A program made the translations under genes and the position numbers. 38,981 nt of DNA from Deltaproteobacteria bacterium (GTDB lineage Bacteria > Desulfobacterota > Syntrophorhabdia > Syntrophorhabdales > Syntrophorhabdaceae): positions 1-38,981 of the forward strand of contig JAKQBZ010000059.1 in NCBI GenBank assembly GCA_029559435.1, written 5' to 3'. The notes beneath the pieces are model-generated. The model was not told the origin of the DNA, made no database searches, and saw nothing but the letters and a program-made list of their open reading frames with translations. Shown one piece after another: positions 24,273 through 32,107 of this stretch (the first letter of the stretch is position 1; each line of letters starts with the position of its first letter).

Positions 24273-24929
24273 ATGCTTCTGCAAAAACAAAAGACATACA
24301 AAAAGGTCTATGACGCGGCGTGCGAAAGGCTCCTCGGTTCCGACATTGAGCGGCAGCTGAAAAACGCAGCGCTGCAGTACGAAGCGGGGGGCGGCGCATT
24401 TACGGTCGCCATACCCTTCTTTGATGAGGCGATATCCCTCGATTTGCCGAAGCTTGTTTTCAAAAGCGCACAAGGGAACAATATAACACTCGTAACAAAG
24501 ATCATCATTTTGCATTATATCAATACTGCGAATGGCCGCCTTCCTGGAGGCGGCATCGTGGCATACGAGGACATACCCGGCTGCAGGCATTACCGGCCTG
24601 TTTTCGAAAAAAGGGTCGCAAAGCCTTTGCAGTCTGCATTCGCCCGTGACAGATACGCGTTTCTTGAGGCGGGCATGGCCATGGGCGGAAAGAAGGAGGA
24701 ATACGGAGACGCGTCGATAACCCTCTGCGCCCTCCCGAGAGTGCCCATAACCTTTATCCTCTGGGAAGGCGACGAAGAATTCGCTCCTCTTGTCAGGGTC
24801 CTCTTCGATCCCTCGATCACCGGCTATCTTCCGCTCGAAGACATTGTGGTGATATCAAAGCTTGCCGCAGCGAGGATCCTGAAGACAGCAAGGAAGCAGC
24901 ATATGGAGGAAGAAAACTACAGCTCATAG
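24273..24929 (+). CDS. DUF3786 domain protein
   Basis: A 218-residue protein recognised from the DUF3786 pattern. A first part has FTVAIPFFDEAISLDLP. A middle part reads ILHYINTANG and VFEKRVAKPL. The strong block GDASITLCALPRVPITFILWEGDEEF lies near 150-175, and ITGYLPLEDIVVISKLA near the end. The family is common in anaerobes, often near corrinoid or acetyl-CoA pathway genes, but its biochemistry is not established to my knowledge. No signal peptide or membrane segment is seen, so it is cytoplasmic. The start is the ATG after a weak GCAGG site. The last two codons and the stop (AGC TCA TAG) lie in the arm of the following repeat, as do those of the convergent selD. Confidence 0.75.
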   Translation: MLLQKQKTYKKVYDAACERLLGSDIERQLKNAALQYEAGGGAFTVAIPFFDEAISLDLPKLVFKSAQGNNITLVTKIIILHYINTANGRLPGGGIVAYEDIPGCRHYRPVFEKRVAKPLQSAFARDRYAFLEAGMAMGGKKEEYGDASITLCALPRVPITFILWEGDEEFAPLVRVLFDPSITGYLPLEDIVVISKLAAARILKTARKQHMEEENYSS

Positions 24930-25136
24930 CTCTTGGCCCATAGCTGATAGTAAATCCCAAGCACTAAGCACCAAACCCTAAACAATACCAAAATTCAAAT
25001 ATCAAATGTTCGAAACGAAAGTCATTAAATCTGCTTCTATATTTGAACATTGGAACATTCGAATTTGTTTAGGGTTTAGATATTAGGATTTAGGATTTTG
25101 TTTTTTGCTATGAGCTATCAGCTATGAGCTAAGAAC
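24921..25136. repeat. nested period-7 inverted repeat (outer AGCTCAT arms, inner AAATCCT arms)
   Basis: Outer arms at 24921-24950 and 25107-25136 are built of AGCTCAT/AGCTGAT heptads. Inner arms at 24952-25016 and 25039-25098 are of the AAATCCT/CAAATAT family. Both pairs are inverted, so the whole can fold into one long hairpin. The nonamer AGCTCATAG supplies the last two codons and stop of DUF3786 on one strand and of selD on the other. The same architecture recurs at 36099-36303. Confidence 0.85.
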
Positions 25137-26150
25137 TATTTTCCCTTTCGGTTCTGACAGGAACTTCCCTATGATCCAATAATCAACGGTCAGGCTTTTC
25201 GCGTTCTTCTCAAATAACGGCAGGTCTTCCTCCGCCACCGCGAAAAGCAGGCCGCCCGATGTCTGGGGGTCAAAGATGATATCGTAGAAAAAGTCCTGTG
25301 CGGCGCTTACGACATGCGTTTTGTAGAAATCCCTGTTGCTGTAAAGGCCGCCGGGCGCAAAGCCGGATTTTACGAGCTCCACCGCCTCTTCGAAATAGGG
25401 GACCCGGTCCTTGAATATCTCAACGCCGATAGATTCCCCGATCATCTCCTTAAGGTGGCCTGCGAGCCCGAAGCCAGTTACATCCGTACCTGCGTGGGTT
25501 TTCACGGAGAGCATTGCCTCCGAGGCCCTTCTGTTGAGCTGCGCCATTATCTCAACCAATTTTTTGATAGAGCCTTCACCGAGGATCTTCCCTTTGATCC
25601 CTGTGTTTAAAATGCCTGTGCCAAGCGGTTTTGTCAGGATCAGGGCATCGCCGGGGAGCGCCCCTTGATTCAGGATGATCCTGCCGGGGTGGACAACGCC
25701 GGTCACTGAAAGGCCATACTTGATCTCTTCGTCGTCAACGCTGTGTCCTCCCAGAAGGCTCACGCCCGCCTCGCGTATCTTGTCTATACCTCCCCTGATG
25801 ATCTCCTTGAGAACGGCCATATCAAATTTCTTCAGGGAAAAACATACCATGTTCAATGCCGTCTTCGGCACAGCGCCCATGGCATATATATCGCTCAAGG
25901 CGTTCGCCGCGGCGATCTGCCCGAACCAGTAGGGGTCGTCCACAATGGGTGTAAAAAAATCTATGGTCTGGACGAGGGCGATCTCGTCGGTGATCTTGTA
26001 GACGCCGGCGTCTTCGAAGCCCTCTATTCCGACTATCACGTTTTTGTCCCCCGGGATATCTATTCCGCAAAGGATGTTAGCAAGGTCGCCCGGACCTATC
26101 TTTGACGCTCACCCTGCTCCGCGGACATATTTTGTTAATTCTATATCCAT
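25122..26150 (-). CDS. selD: selenide, water dikinase SelD, itself a selenoprotein
   Basis: The full gene runs from ATG at 26150 through an in-frame TGA (26111-26109) to TAG at 25124-25122, giving 342 residues; E. coli SelD has 347. Residues 10-18 read R-G-A-G-U-A-S-K-I, which aligns with GAGCGCKI of E. coli, where the first Cys (Cys17) and Lys20 are essential. The Sec thus takes the place of the catalytic Cys, as in many Sec-containing SelDs. Other motifs are QTIDFFTPIVDDPYWFGQIAA, ALSDIYAMGA, LLGGHSVDDEEIKYGL, VTGFGLAGHL and DPQTSGGLL. It makes selenophosphate from selenide and ATP for Sec-tRNA and selenouridine. A GGGAGA site precedes the ATG, and the start lies 21 nt after the DUF3553-like gene. 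Confidence 0.95.
26083..26111 (-). promoter_or_regulatory. selD UGA-Sec codon and predicted SECIS hairpin
   Basis: After the UGA (26111-26109) come 16 nt and then the loop CGGGC, closed by AGGTC (26097-26093) and GACCT (26087-26083), a perfect 5-bp stem. A G is second in the loop and the distance is at the short end of the accepted 16-37 nt range. Confidence 0.6.
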
Positions 26151-26171
26151 ATTTTCTCCCGTTGCAGCGAA

Positions 26172-26483
26172 CTATTCCTCACCTTTCAACAAAGCCTTTC
26201 TGGCGGGCCTGGGATTTCCGTTGCCCCTGTCCTCACAGAACTGTATCTTGTACTTGCGGTCATCGACCTTCTCTATGCCTGCATAATAGCAGCAGCTCCC
26301 GCTTTTGAAATTATTGTCGAAGACCCGCAATTTCCCGTCCTGAAAATCTATCCGCACGTAGCAAAAACCGCCGGGGAGCTCAGACCTCCGTTCTTCCACA
26401 ACGATGCCGAGACCCCACCGCTTATAATACTTGTGGTATACCCTGTCGCCTACCTGCAAATAAAGCGAGTAGTCCTTTACCAT
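26172..26483 (-). CDS. small DUF3553-like protein upstream of selD
   Basis: A 103-residue protein. The segment LQVGDRVYHKYYKRWGLGIVVEERRSELPGG (9-39) has the GDRVxHxxxxxWGxGxV pattern of small beta-barrel DUF3553/CarD-like domains, then IDFQDGKLRVF completes the barrel. A pair of cysteines follows (SGSCCYY). No signal peptide or membrane segment is seen. It is followed after 21 nt by selD and appears to be the first gene of a two-gene unit. A sigma70-like -10 box ends 6 nt before the ATG and no ribosome-binding site intervenes, so a leaderless mRNA is likely. A function in selenium metabolism is possible only by position. Confidence 0.65.
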   Translation of the reverse strand: MVKDYSLYLQVGDRVYHKYYKRWGLGIVVEERRSELPGGFCYVRIDFQDGKLRVFDNNFKSGSCCYYAGIEKVDDRKYKIQFCEDRGNGNPRPARKALLKGEE

Positions 26484-26489
26484 AGTGTA

Positions 26490-26519
26490 TTTATAGCATA
26501 CCTCCGGGCCATCTCACAA
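26490..26519 (-). promoter_or_regulatory. predicted promoter of the DUF3553-selD unit (leaderless)
   Basis: On the minus strand TTGTGA (26519-26514), an 18-nt spacer and TATAAA (26495-26490). The ATG starts at 26483, six nt after the -10 box, where transcription itself should begin. A GGAGGT lies in the spacer, too far upstream to be used if the start is at the ATG. Confidence 0.45.
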
Positions 26520-26540
26520 CCAAAAGAGCCTGCTGCATAT

Positions 26541-26574
26541 AAAAAAACGGGGGCATAAAGGCCCCCGTTTTTTT
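26541..26574 (-). terminator. intrinsic terminator after the acyl-CoA ligase gene
   Basis: A7, the stem CGGGGGC, loop ATAAAG, the stem GCCCCCG and T7 make a textbook, near-symmetric terminator. On the minus strand it ends the glcD-glcF-ligase operon 19 nt after the ligase stop. It can also work on plus-strand transcripts. Confidence 0.9.
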
Positions 26575-26592
26575 ATATAACAATACCTTAAT

Positions 26593-28200
26593 CTACTGGT
26601 GGTCAGCCCACTTTCCGTATTTTTCTCTCAGCATCCTGTGAAGTATTTTGCCGGCGCCGCTTCTTGGCATCTCCTCATCTTTAATGAAGATGATGTTCTT
26701 CGGTACCTTGAAGCCGGCTATTTTGCCCTTGCAGAAAGTGGTGATTTCTTCAGGTGTTGCGGTCTGTCCTTCATGGAGAACGACAACGGCGGTAACCTGT
26801 TCGCCCCATTTCTCATGCGGCACGCCGATAACCGCAACGTCTTTGACCTTCGGATTTCCCCCAACACAATTTTCGACCTCTGAAGGGAAGATGTTCTCGC
26901 CGCCTGAAATGATCATGTTGGCCTTCCTGTCAACGAGGTAGATGTAGCCTTCTTCATCTCTGTAGCCCATATCGCCCGCGCTGAAGTATTCACCCTTCAT
27001 GGCTGCCTTGGTTTTTTCAGGATCCTTCCAGTATTCCTCGAAGAGCATCGGGCTTCTTGAGTAAAGCTCACCGACTTCGTTCGGTTTCGTCACGAGGTTG
27101 CCTTCTTCATCATAAAATCTGATCAGGTCTGTACCGAGAACCTCACGGCCGCAGGAACCAAGTTTTGTAAGCTGTTCGTTGGGCTTAAGAACGGTAACGA
27201 TACCCGCCTCTGTTGAGCCGTAGGCTTCATTGAGCTCTGAATTCGGAAACATTTTCAATACGCCGAGTTTCGTATCCCTTCTTGCCGGCGCGGAGGAAAT
27301 GAGGAGTTTCTTAACAGTGCTCAGATCGTATTTTTTCTTTACATCATCCGGCAGAGCAAGCATCATGATGTAATGGGTTGGCACGAGGGATGTAAAGGTG
27401 ACTTTGTGGTCAGAGAAGGTTTTCAAAAGGTTCTCGGGATTAAAACTTATCATGTTGTATGCCATAACGGTGCCGCCCACCCAGGTTGCCACGAAGGAAT
27501 AGAAAAGTGAGTTGACGTGGCAGCACGGCATGACAAGAAGATTGCAATCGTCAAAGTTAAACTGGTGGTCAAAGATCATGATGAAATACTGGGCAAACAA
27601 GGATGCGTGCGTCTTCACAACCCCTTTCGGTTTTCCCGTTGTTCCGCCCGTATACATGATGACCCACGGATCGTCAGCGTCAACTGCCGTTGCCGGCTCT
27701 TCAGGGCTCGCCTTTGCGAGGGCATCTTCGTAGGAGATAAAACCATCGTAGTGCGGGTTGTCAAAGGCAAAAGAAACGTATTTTGCCATGGTAGGCAGGT
27801 TTTTCTTCATCTCATCCACCTGCTTTATCCATGGGAATTCCTTGCCATCAGCGGGATCAGATCCACCCTGAACGATGAAAACCTTGCATTCGCTGTGATT
27901 GATGTTGTATTCCATTTCCACAGGTGCAAGCCTGAACATAAGGGGCACACATATAAATCCTCCCTTTGCTGCTGCTGCATAGATCTCAAGCCATTCCACG
28001 CAGTTGTAAGCAAGGACTGCAAACCTGTCGCCCTTTTTCATGCCCATGTCCGCAAGGGCGTTCGCAAGCCTGCAGGCTCTCTCATCCCATTGTTTGAATG
28101 TGTAAGCCTTGTACAAGTCCTTAATGCCGATCTTGTCCGGCCATTTAAAGGCGTTTACCCTCAAAACATCTTTTGCTGTCATCCAGTGACCGTTCTTCAT
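26593..28200 (-). CDS. AMP-forming acyl-CoA synthetase
   Basis: A 535-residue member of the acyl-adenylating (ANL) superfamily, full length. The P-loop-like motif is YTGGTTGKPKG (183-193). YGSTEAG (327-333) binds adenine, GD at 409-410 with SAGDMGYRDEEGYIYLVDR holds the ribose-binding Asp and hinge Arg425. The C-terminal catalytic lysine is placed at Lys518 in SGAGKIL (the usual form is T-GK). It activates a carboxylic acid, probably a fatty or aromatic acid, to its CoA thioester. It is the last gene of a three-gene operon behind a GlcD/GlcF-like oxidase pair, 38 nt after glcF, and ends at a strong terminator. A GGAGGAGG site fixes the ATG. Confidence 0.9.
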   Translation of the reverse strand: MKNGHWMTAKDVLRVNAFKWPDKIGIKDLYKAYTFKQWDERACRLANALADMGMKKGDRFAVLAYNCVEWLEIYAAAAKGGFICVPLMFRLAPVEMEYNINHSECKVFIVQGGSDPADGKEFPWIKQVDEMKKNLPTMAKYVSFAFDNPHYDGFISYEDALAKASPEEPATAVDADDPWVIMYTGGTTGKPKGVVKTHASLFAQYFIMIFDHQFNFDDCNLLVMPCCHVNSLFYSFVATWVGGTVMAYNMISFNPENLLKTFSDHKVTFTSLVPTHYIMMLALPDDVKKKYDLSTVKKLLISSAPARRDTKLGVLKMFPNSELNEAYGSTEAGIVTVLKPNEQLTKLGSCGREVLGTDLIRFYDEEGNLVTKPNEVGELYSRSPMLFEEYWKDPEKTKAAMKGEYFSAGDMGYRDEEGYIYLVDRKANMIISGGENIFPSEVENCVGGNPKVKDVAVIGVPHEKWGEQVTAVVVLHEGQTATPEEITTFCKGKIAGFKVPKNIIFIKDEEMPRSGAGKILHRMLREKYGKWADHQ

Positions 28201-28238
28201 AATGCATCCTCCTCCAATTTTTAGTGATAAATCGTTTT

Positions 28239-29513
28239 TTACTCCACAAGCTCCAGGAGATGGTAAACCTTCTGGGGCATCTTGTTCTGCAGGACGTTAT
28301 CGGTGAGGTTTACCATACAACCCGGACAGGCTGTTACAACGATGTCCGCCCCCGTCGACTTGATACCGTCCATCTTTTTCCCTGCTATCTTCTTTGTAAT
28401 GTCATAATGGTAGACGCTGAAGGAACCGCCCATGCCGCAGCAGAGGTCCGCGTTGGGCATCTCCACGTATTTCAGCCCTTTCAGCCCCTTGAGGATCGCC
28501 CGCGGCTGGTCCTTTATGTTCTGGTACCGTACAAGGTGGCACGGGTCATGCCACGTTGCGGCCTTGCCTTCGAATTCCTTTTTCAATGTAAGCTCTTCGG
28601 GCTTGACCTTCATGATATCGATAATGAATTCCATGGAGTCTTTGACCTTCTTCTCAAACTCTTCAAAGCGCTTCTTCTGGTCTTCCGTGTCGGGGAGATA
28701 TTTCTGGTAATCTTTCAGCGTTGAGCTGCATGTGCCGCAGGCGGTCACGATGTAGTCAACATCCTTGAAGGCCGCGATGTTCTTTTCTGCCTGCAGCCTT
28801 CCTGTTTCAAAGTCGCCGCTGAAATACATCGCAGCTCCGCAGCAGCTCTGGCTCTCGGGAACAACGACCTCTATCCCTCTCTTTGTGAGGAAGTCGATAA
28901 ACTTAAGCCCCAGTTCAGGGTACATAAAATCGGTTGCGCAGCCCATGAAATAGCCGACCTTCATCTTGGGCTTTTCACCATTTTGCGGCTTATACACCGG
29001 CTTTACTATTTCGCGTAAGAATTTATCTGCAAGGGCCGGGATATTCCTCCCCTGCCCGAGGGCCTTCAGAAAATCAGGGAGGTGCCTGATATTCCCTTCA
29101 GTCTTCGGCAGGAGCCACTGGAACGCCTTCGCAAGCTTAACGTAATTTCCGAATGCCTTGCGGTCTGACATAACCTTCCTGAAGGCAAAATTCTTGATAG
29201 CGCCGAGGCCTTTCTCGTTGACCATCTGCGCCCTTGCCCCGACGACGACCCTGTCGATCTGCGTCTTTGCAGGGCACATCGCGACGCACCGCTTGCAGAG
29301 AAGGCATAAGCCGATGATATCGCCCATCTCTTTGGTGAATTCCTGGTTTCCTTTGAGGATCTCTTTAACGAGGTAGTTCTTCCCCCGCGCGACAGATGTT
29401 TCAGTCCTCTCTTCCTGATAAACAGGGCAAAAAAAGCTGCAGAAACCGCACTTCATACACTGATCAGCATACTGTTCTATTTTTTTAAGCTCTTTTAGGT
29501 CTTTCAAGCTCAA
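28239..29513 (-). CDS. (Fe-S)-binding CCG-domain protein, GlcF-like
   Basis: A 424-residue protein with two ferredoxin-type 4Fe-4S motifs: Cys19, 22, 25, 29 and Cys70, 73, 76, 80. Two CCG (cysteine-rich) domains follow, the first with SQSCCGAAMYFSGD and the second with ADLCCGMGGSFSVYH and CPGCMVNL. This is the layout of the GlcF subunit of glycolate oxidase and of related lactate/2-hydroxyacid dehydrogenase partners. It relays electrons from the flavin subunit encoded 12 nt upstream to the membrane quinone pool or another acceptor. Translation appears to start at TTG; codons at 29513 and 29507 are both possible, and the GGGGG site fits the second better. Confidence 0.88.
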   Translation of the reverse strand: MSLKDLKELKKIEQYADQCMKCGFCSFFCPVYQEERTETSVARGKNYLVKEILKGNQEFTKEMGDIIGLCLLCKRCVAMCPAKTQIDRVVVGARAQMVNEKGLGAIKNFAFRKVMSDRKAFGNYVKLAKAFQWLLPKTEGNIRHLPDFLKALGQGRNIPALADKFLREIVKPVYKPQNGEKPKMKVGYFMGCATDFMYPELGLKFIDFLTKRGIEVVVPESQSCCGAAMYFSGDFETGRLQAEKNIAAFKDVDYIVTACGTCSSTLKDYQKYLPDTEDQKKRFEEFEKKVKDSMEFIIDIMKVKPEELTLKKEFEGKAATWHDPCHLVRYQNIKDQPRAILKGLKGLKYVEMPNADLCCGMGGSFSVYHYDITKKIAGKKMDGIKSTGADIVVTACPGCMVNLTDNVLQNKMPQKVYHLLELVE

Positions 29514-29525
29514 CCCCCTTATCCA

Positions 29526-30905
29526 CTATTCCCAGATCTTGCCCGGGTTCATGATGTTATTTGGATCAAAGAGCGCCTTCACCTTCTTCATCATCTCGAT
29601 AACGGCAGGCTCCAGTTGCCTCTTCAGAAATTTCTGCTTTTCAAGACCTATCCCGTGTTCACCTGAGAGCACACCGCCGAGCTCAACCGCGCCCTCGATA
29701 ATCTCATCCATCGCCTTTACCGACCTGTCGTAATGGTCTTTGTTGTTGATATCGGTCAGGATTGCCGGGTGCAGGTTTCCGTCGCCCGCGTGGCCAAGAA
29801 CGACGATCTCAACGTTGTATTTCTTCGCCAGCTCCTTGCATTTGTTTATCAGCGCGGGGATTTGTCCTCTCGGCACGGTCACATCTTCTGCAAAGACCGT
29901 TTTTGCCTTGCCGAAGACCGCAGCAAAGCCTGCCTTTCTCCCCATCCAGTACTTGTCTGCCTCGGCCTGGTCCTTCGCGACCCTCGCATCGACAGCGCCA
30001 TATTTTTTCACGATCTCAACGATCTTTTCCGTTTCTTTCTCTACGCCTTCAGGAATTCCGTCGACCTCAAAAAGGAGCACTGCGTCCGCGTCCTTGGGAA
30101 GCCCCATGGGCATCATCTCCTCTATCCTGTTGATCACCCAGTTATCGAGAAGCTCTATCTTGTCAGGTATTACGCCGTTTTCGAGGACCCTGAAAACGCT
30201 TTCTCCTGCAACGGCGACATCTGCGTATACTACCATGATCGTCTTCTTCGCCGGGGGGATCGGGTTCAGCTTCAGTTCTGCTTTTGTTACCACGCCGAGC
30301 GTGCCTTCAGAGCTGATAAAGATATGAAGCAGGTCATAGCCTACAACATTCTTCAGTGTCCTGCCGCCGAGATGGACAACCTCGCCGTTGGGAAGAACTA
30401 CCTCAACGCCGAGTATGTACTGTTTGGTAACGCCGTACTTTACACAGGCAGGGCCGCCGGCATTTTCCGCGATGATCCCGCCCAGCGTAGCGCCGAGGAA
30501 GCTCTGCGGATCCGGCGGAAAGAAGAGCCCGTCTTTCATGAGCCTTATTGTCAGATCCTGGAGGACAACGCCAGGCTCCACTGTTGCGGTAAGGTTCTCT
30601 TTGTCAACCTTCAGTATCTTGTTCATCTTTGTGGTACAAAGGACGATCCCGCCCATGATCGGTATGGAACCGCCGCTTACGTTTGTACCGCCGCCTCTTG
30701 GCGTAACAGGAATCTTCTCAGCATTGGCGAGCTTCATAATATCGGAGACTTGCTGCGTGCTTGTCGGAAAAACAACGATATCCGGCTCGTGCACCCAGCT
30801 TGTCGTACCATCGTAGGAATACGCCTTCAACGCCTCCGGGGACGTAAGGGCATTTTCCTTACCAACGATTTTTTGGAGTTCTGCTACTATCGATTCTTTT
30901 AGCAT
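29526..30905 (-). CDS. FAD-binding oxidase, GlcD-like
   Basis: A 459-residue flavoprotein of the VAO/PCMH family. The FAD-binding half includes PVTPRGGGTNVSGGSIP (about 70-86), EPGVVLQDL, PPDPQSFLGATLGGIIAENAGG and VGYDLLHIFISSEGTLGV. The FAD-oxidase C domain ends with GHAGDGNLHPAIL and SGEHGIGLEKQKFL, whose histidines bind substrate and metal in D-lactate/glycolate oxidoreductases. It probably oxidises a 2-hydroxyacid. With the GlcF-like protein and the ligase it forms one operon from a strong promoter. The ATG at 30905 is preferred over the GTG just before it because GGGGG stands at the right distance. Whether glycolate, D-lactate or another hydroxyacid is used cannot be read from the sequence. 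Confidence 0.9.
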   Translation of the reverse strand: MLKESIVAELQKIVGKENALTSPEALKAYSYDGTTSWVHEPDIVVFPTSTQQVSDIMKLANAEKIPVTPRGGGTNVSGGSIPIMGGIVLCTTKMNKILKVDKENLTATVEPGVVLQDLTIRLMKDGLFFPPDPQSFLGATLGGIIAENAGGPACVKYGVTKQYILGVEVVLPNGEVVHLGGRTLKNVVGYDLLHIFISSEGTLGVVTKAELKLNPIPPAKKTIMVVYADVAVAGESVFRVLENGVIPDKIELLDNWVINRIEEMMPMGLPKDADAVLLFEVDGIPEGVEKETEKIVEIVKKYGAVDARVAKDQAEADKYWMGRKAGFAAVFGKAKTVFAEDVTVPRGQIPALINKCKELAKKYNVEIVVLGHAGDGNLHPAILTDINNKDHYDRSVKAMDEIIEGAVELGGVLSGEHGIGLEKQKFLKRQLEPAVIEMMKKVKALFDPNNIMNPGKIWE

Positions 30906-30955
30906 CACTACCCCCTCTAATTTTAAACGGATTTTTTATTGTTACATGTTTCACA

Positions 30956-30985
30956 TTTATATCTTTTTCTCTATAATTTTGTCAA
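30956..30985 (-). promoter_or_regulatory. strong sigma70 promoter of the glcD-glcF-ligase operon
   Basis: On the minus strand a perfect TTGACA (30985-30980), an 18-nt spacer and TATAAA (30961-30956). Transcription should start near 30949, about 44 nt before the ATG. Upstream of it TGTGAAC occurs twice (30991-30997 and 31024-31030), 33 bp or about three helical turns apart, which could be binding sites for a regulator. Confidence 0.65.
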
Positions 30986-31083
30986 GAAAATGTGAACAAT
31001 TCTAAACTGTTTTTGTTCTCTATTGTGAACGTTTTTATCATACCATAATCCTGTTGAACATGGCCGGCCGGCATGATAATTTG

Positions 31084-31117
31084 TTCAATGTTCTATGTTC
31101 GAAGTTCAACGTTACGG
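31084..31117. repeat. period-7 array, TTCAATG family
   Basis: Heptads TTCAATG, TTCTATG, TTCGAAG, TTCAACG follow each other without gaps in the region between the divergent glcD-like and AEC genes. An inverted word, TTGAACATGG, lies 20 nt upstream beside a GC-rich palindrome (GCCGGCCGGC). Confidence 0.7.
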
Positions 31118-31165
31118 TAAAACAGACAGGATGAACCGAACAAACCAGATAGACCGTGTTCCTTG

Positions 31166-32095
31166 ATGAACATTATGAGCAATGTCATGTCCGTCGTTGA
31201 AACGATAGTGCCGATATTCCTGATCATTGCTTTTGGATACATGATCCAGAGGAAGGGTTTTCTGAAGGAACATTTCATTCAGGAGATGAACAGGTTTATA
31301 TTTCTCTTCCCTCTCCCTGTTCTGATCTTCAGCGGGATCGTCAAATCGAATCCCGGGGATGTGGAGTTTGCCCATATCCTCTCGGTGCTGCTCCCGACGG
31401 TCATAATACTGTGCGTAGCACTTGTGGCCGGGCTTGTGATCGGCTTAAAACAGGGCAGGCTCGGAAGCTTTGTCCAGACCACCTTTCATGGAAATGTTTC
31501 CTACATCGGCTTGGCCGTTCTCTTCTATCTGCTCGGCGAGGAAGGGCTGAAAAGGGGCAGCATCCTCATCGGCTTCCTGATCCTTCTCAACAACATACTT
31601 GCGATAGCAGTGCTCTCCTGGACGCAACATCAGCAAAAAAATATCCTGAAATTGTTTCTGCCGATCATTAAGACGCCTGTTATTATTGCCACGTTCTGCG
31701 GCATTGCTGTCCTTTACCTCAAGATATCCATCCCGGGCGTGCTCCTGAAAAGCATGGGCATCCTGGCAAATATTGCCCTCCCCATGGCGCTTATCATCAT
31801 CGGCGCGTCAATCACTGTGGGGACGATCAAAAAATCCTTTGCGCTTTCAGGCGTTATCTCATTCCTCAAGCTCGTTGCGCTTCCGGCATCCTCCCTTGTG
31901 CTCTGTAAGCTTTTAGGCGTCCCCCTCAAAGAGGTGCTTCCCGGCGTCATACTGCTTGCAACGCCGACGGCCACAACATCCTATATCCTGGCGCGCGAGA
32001 TCGGCGGCAACGCTGATATTGCTTCGGGGGCAGTTACCCTGTCCACCCTCGCATCGCCCCTTACGTTCATCTTCTGGGCGTCAATTCTGCAGTAA
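31166..32095 (+). CDS. AEC family (auxin efflux carrier-like) transporter
   Basis: A 309-residue membrane protein with about ten membrane segments in two halves. The segments around VPIFLIIAFGYMIQRKGFLKE and FIFLFPLPVLIFSGIV are the usual N-terminal AEC pattern. The second half has NIALPMALIIIGASI (with its conserved helix break) and GVILLATPTATTSYILARE. Bacterial AEC proteins often carry dicarboxylates such as malate or malonate. It is divergent from the glcD-like operon, so it may import or export the acid that this operon handles (inference). No good ribosome-binding site is seen; ATG codons at 31166, 31175 or 31187 are possible starts. Confidence 0.82.
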   Translation: MNIMSNVMSVVETIVPIFLIIAFGYMIQRKGFLKEHFIQEMNRFIFLFPLPVLIFSGIVKSNPGDVEFAHILSVLLPTVIILCVALVAGLVIGLKQGRLGSFVQTTFHGNVSYIGLAVLFYLLGEEGLKRGSILIGFLILLNNILAIAVLSWTQHQQKNILKLFLPIIKTPVIIATFCGIAVLYLKISIPGVLLKSMGILANIALPMALIIIGASITVGTIKKSFALSGVISFLKLVALPASSLVLCKLLGVPLKEVLPGVILLATPTATTSYILAREIGGNADIASGAVTLSTLASPLTFIFWASILQ

Positions 32096-32107
32096 TTATA
32101 GTAATTA

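Noticed and set aside
29733-30902. A 389-codon open frame on the plus strand across the glcD-like gene
   Set aside because: It is the antisense shadow of a well-conserved flavoprotein, has no domain pattern and no ribosome-binding site.
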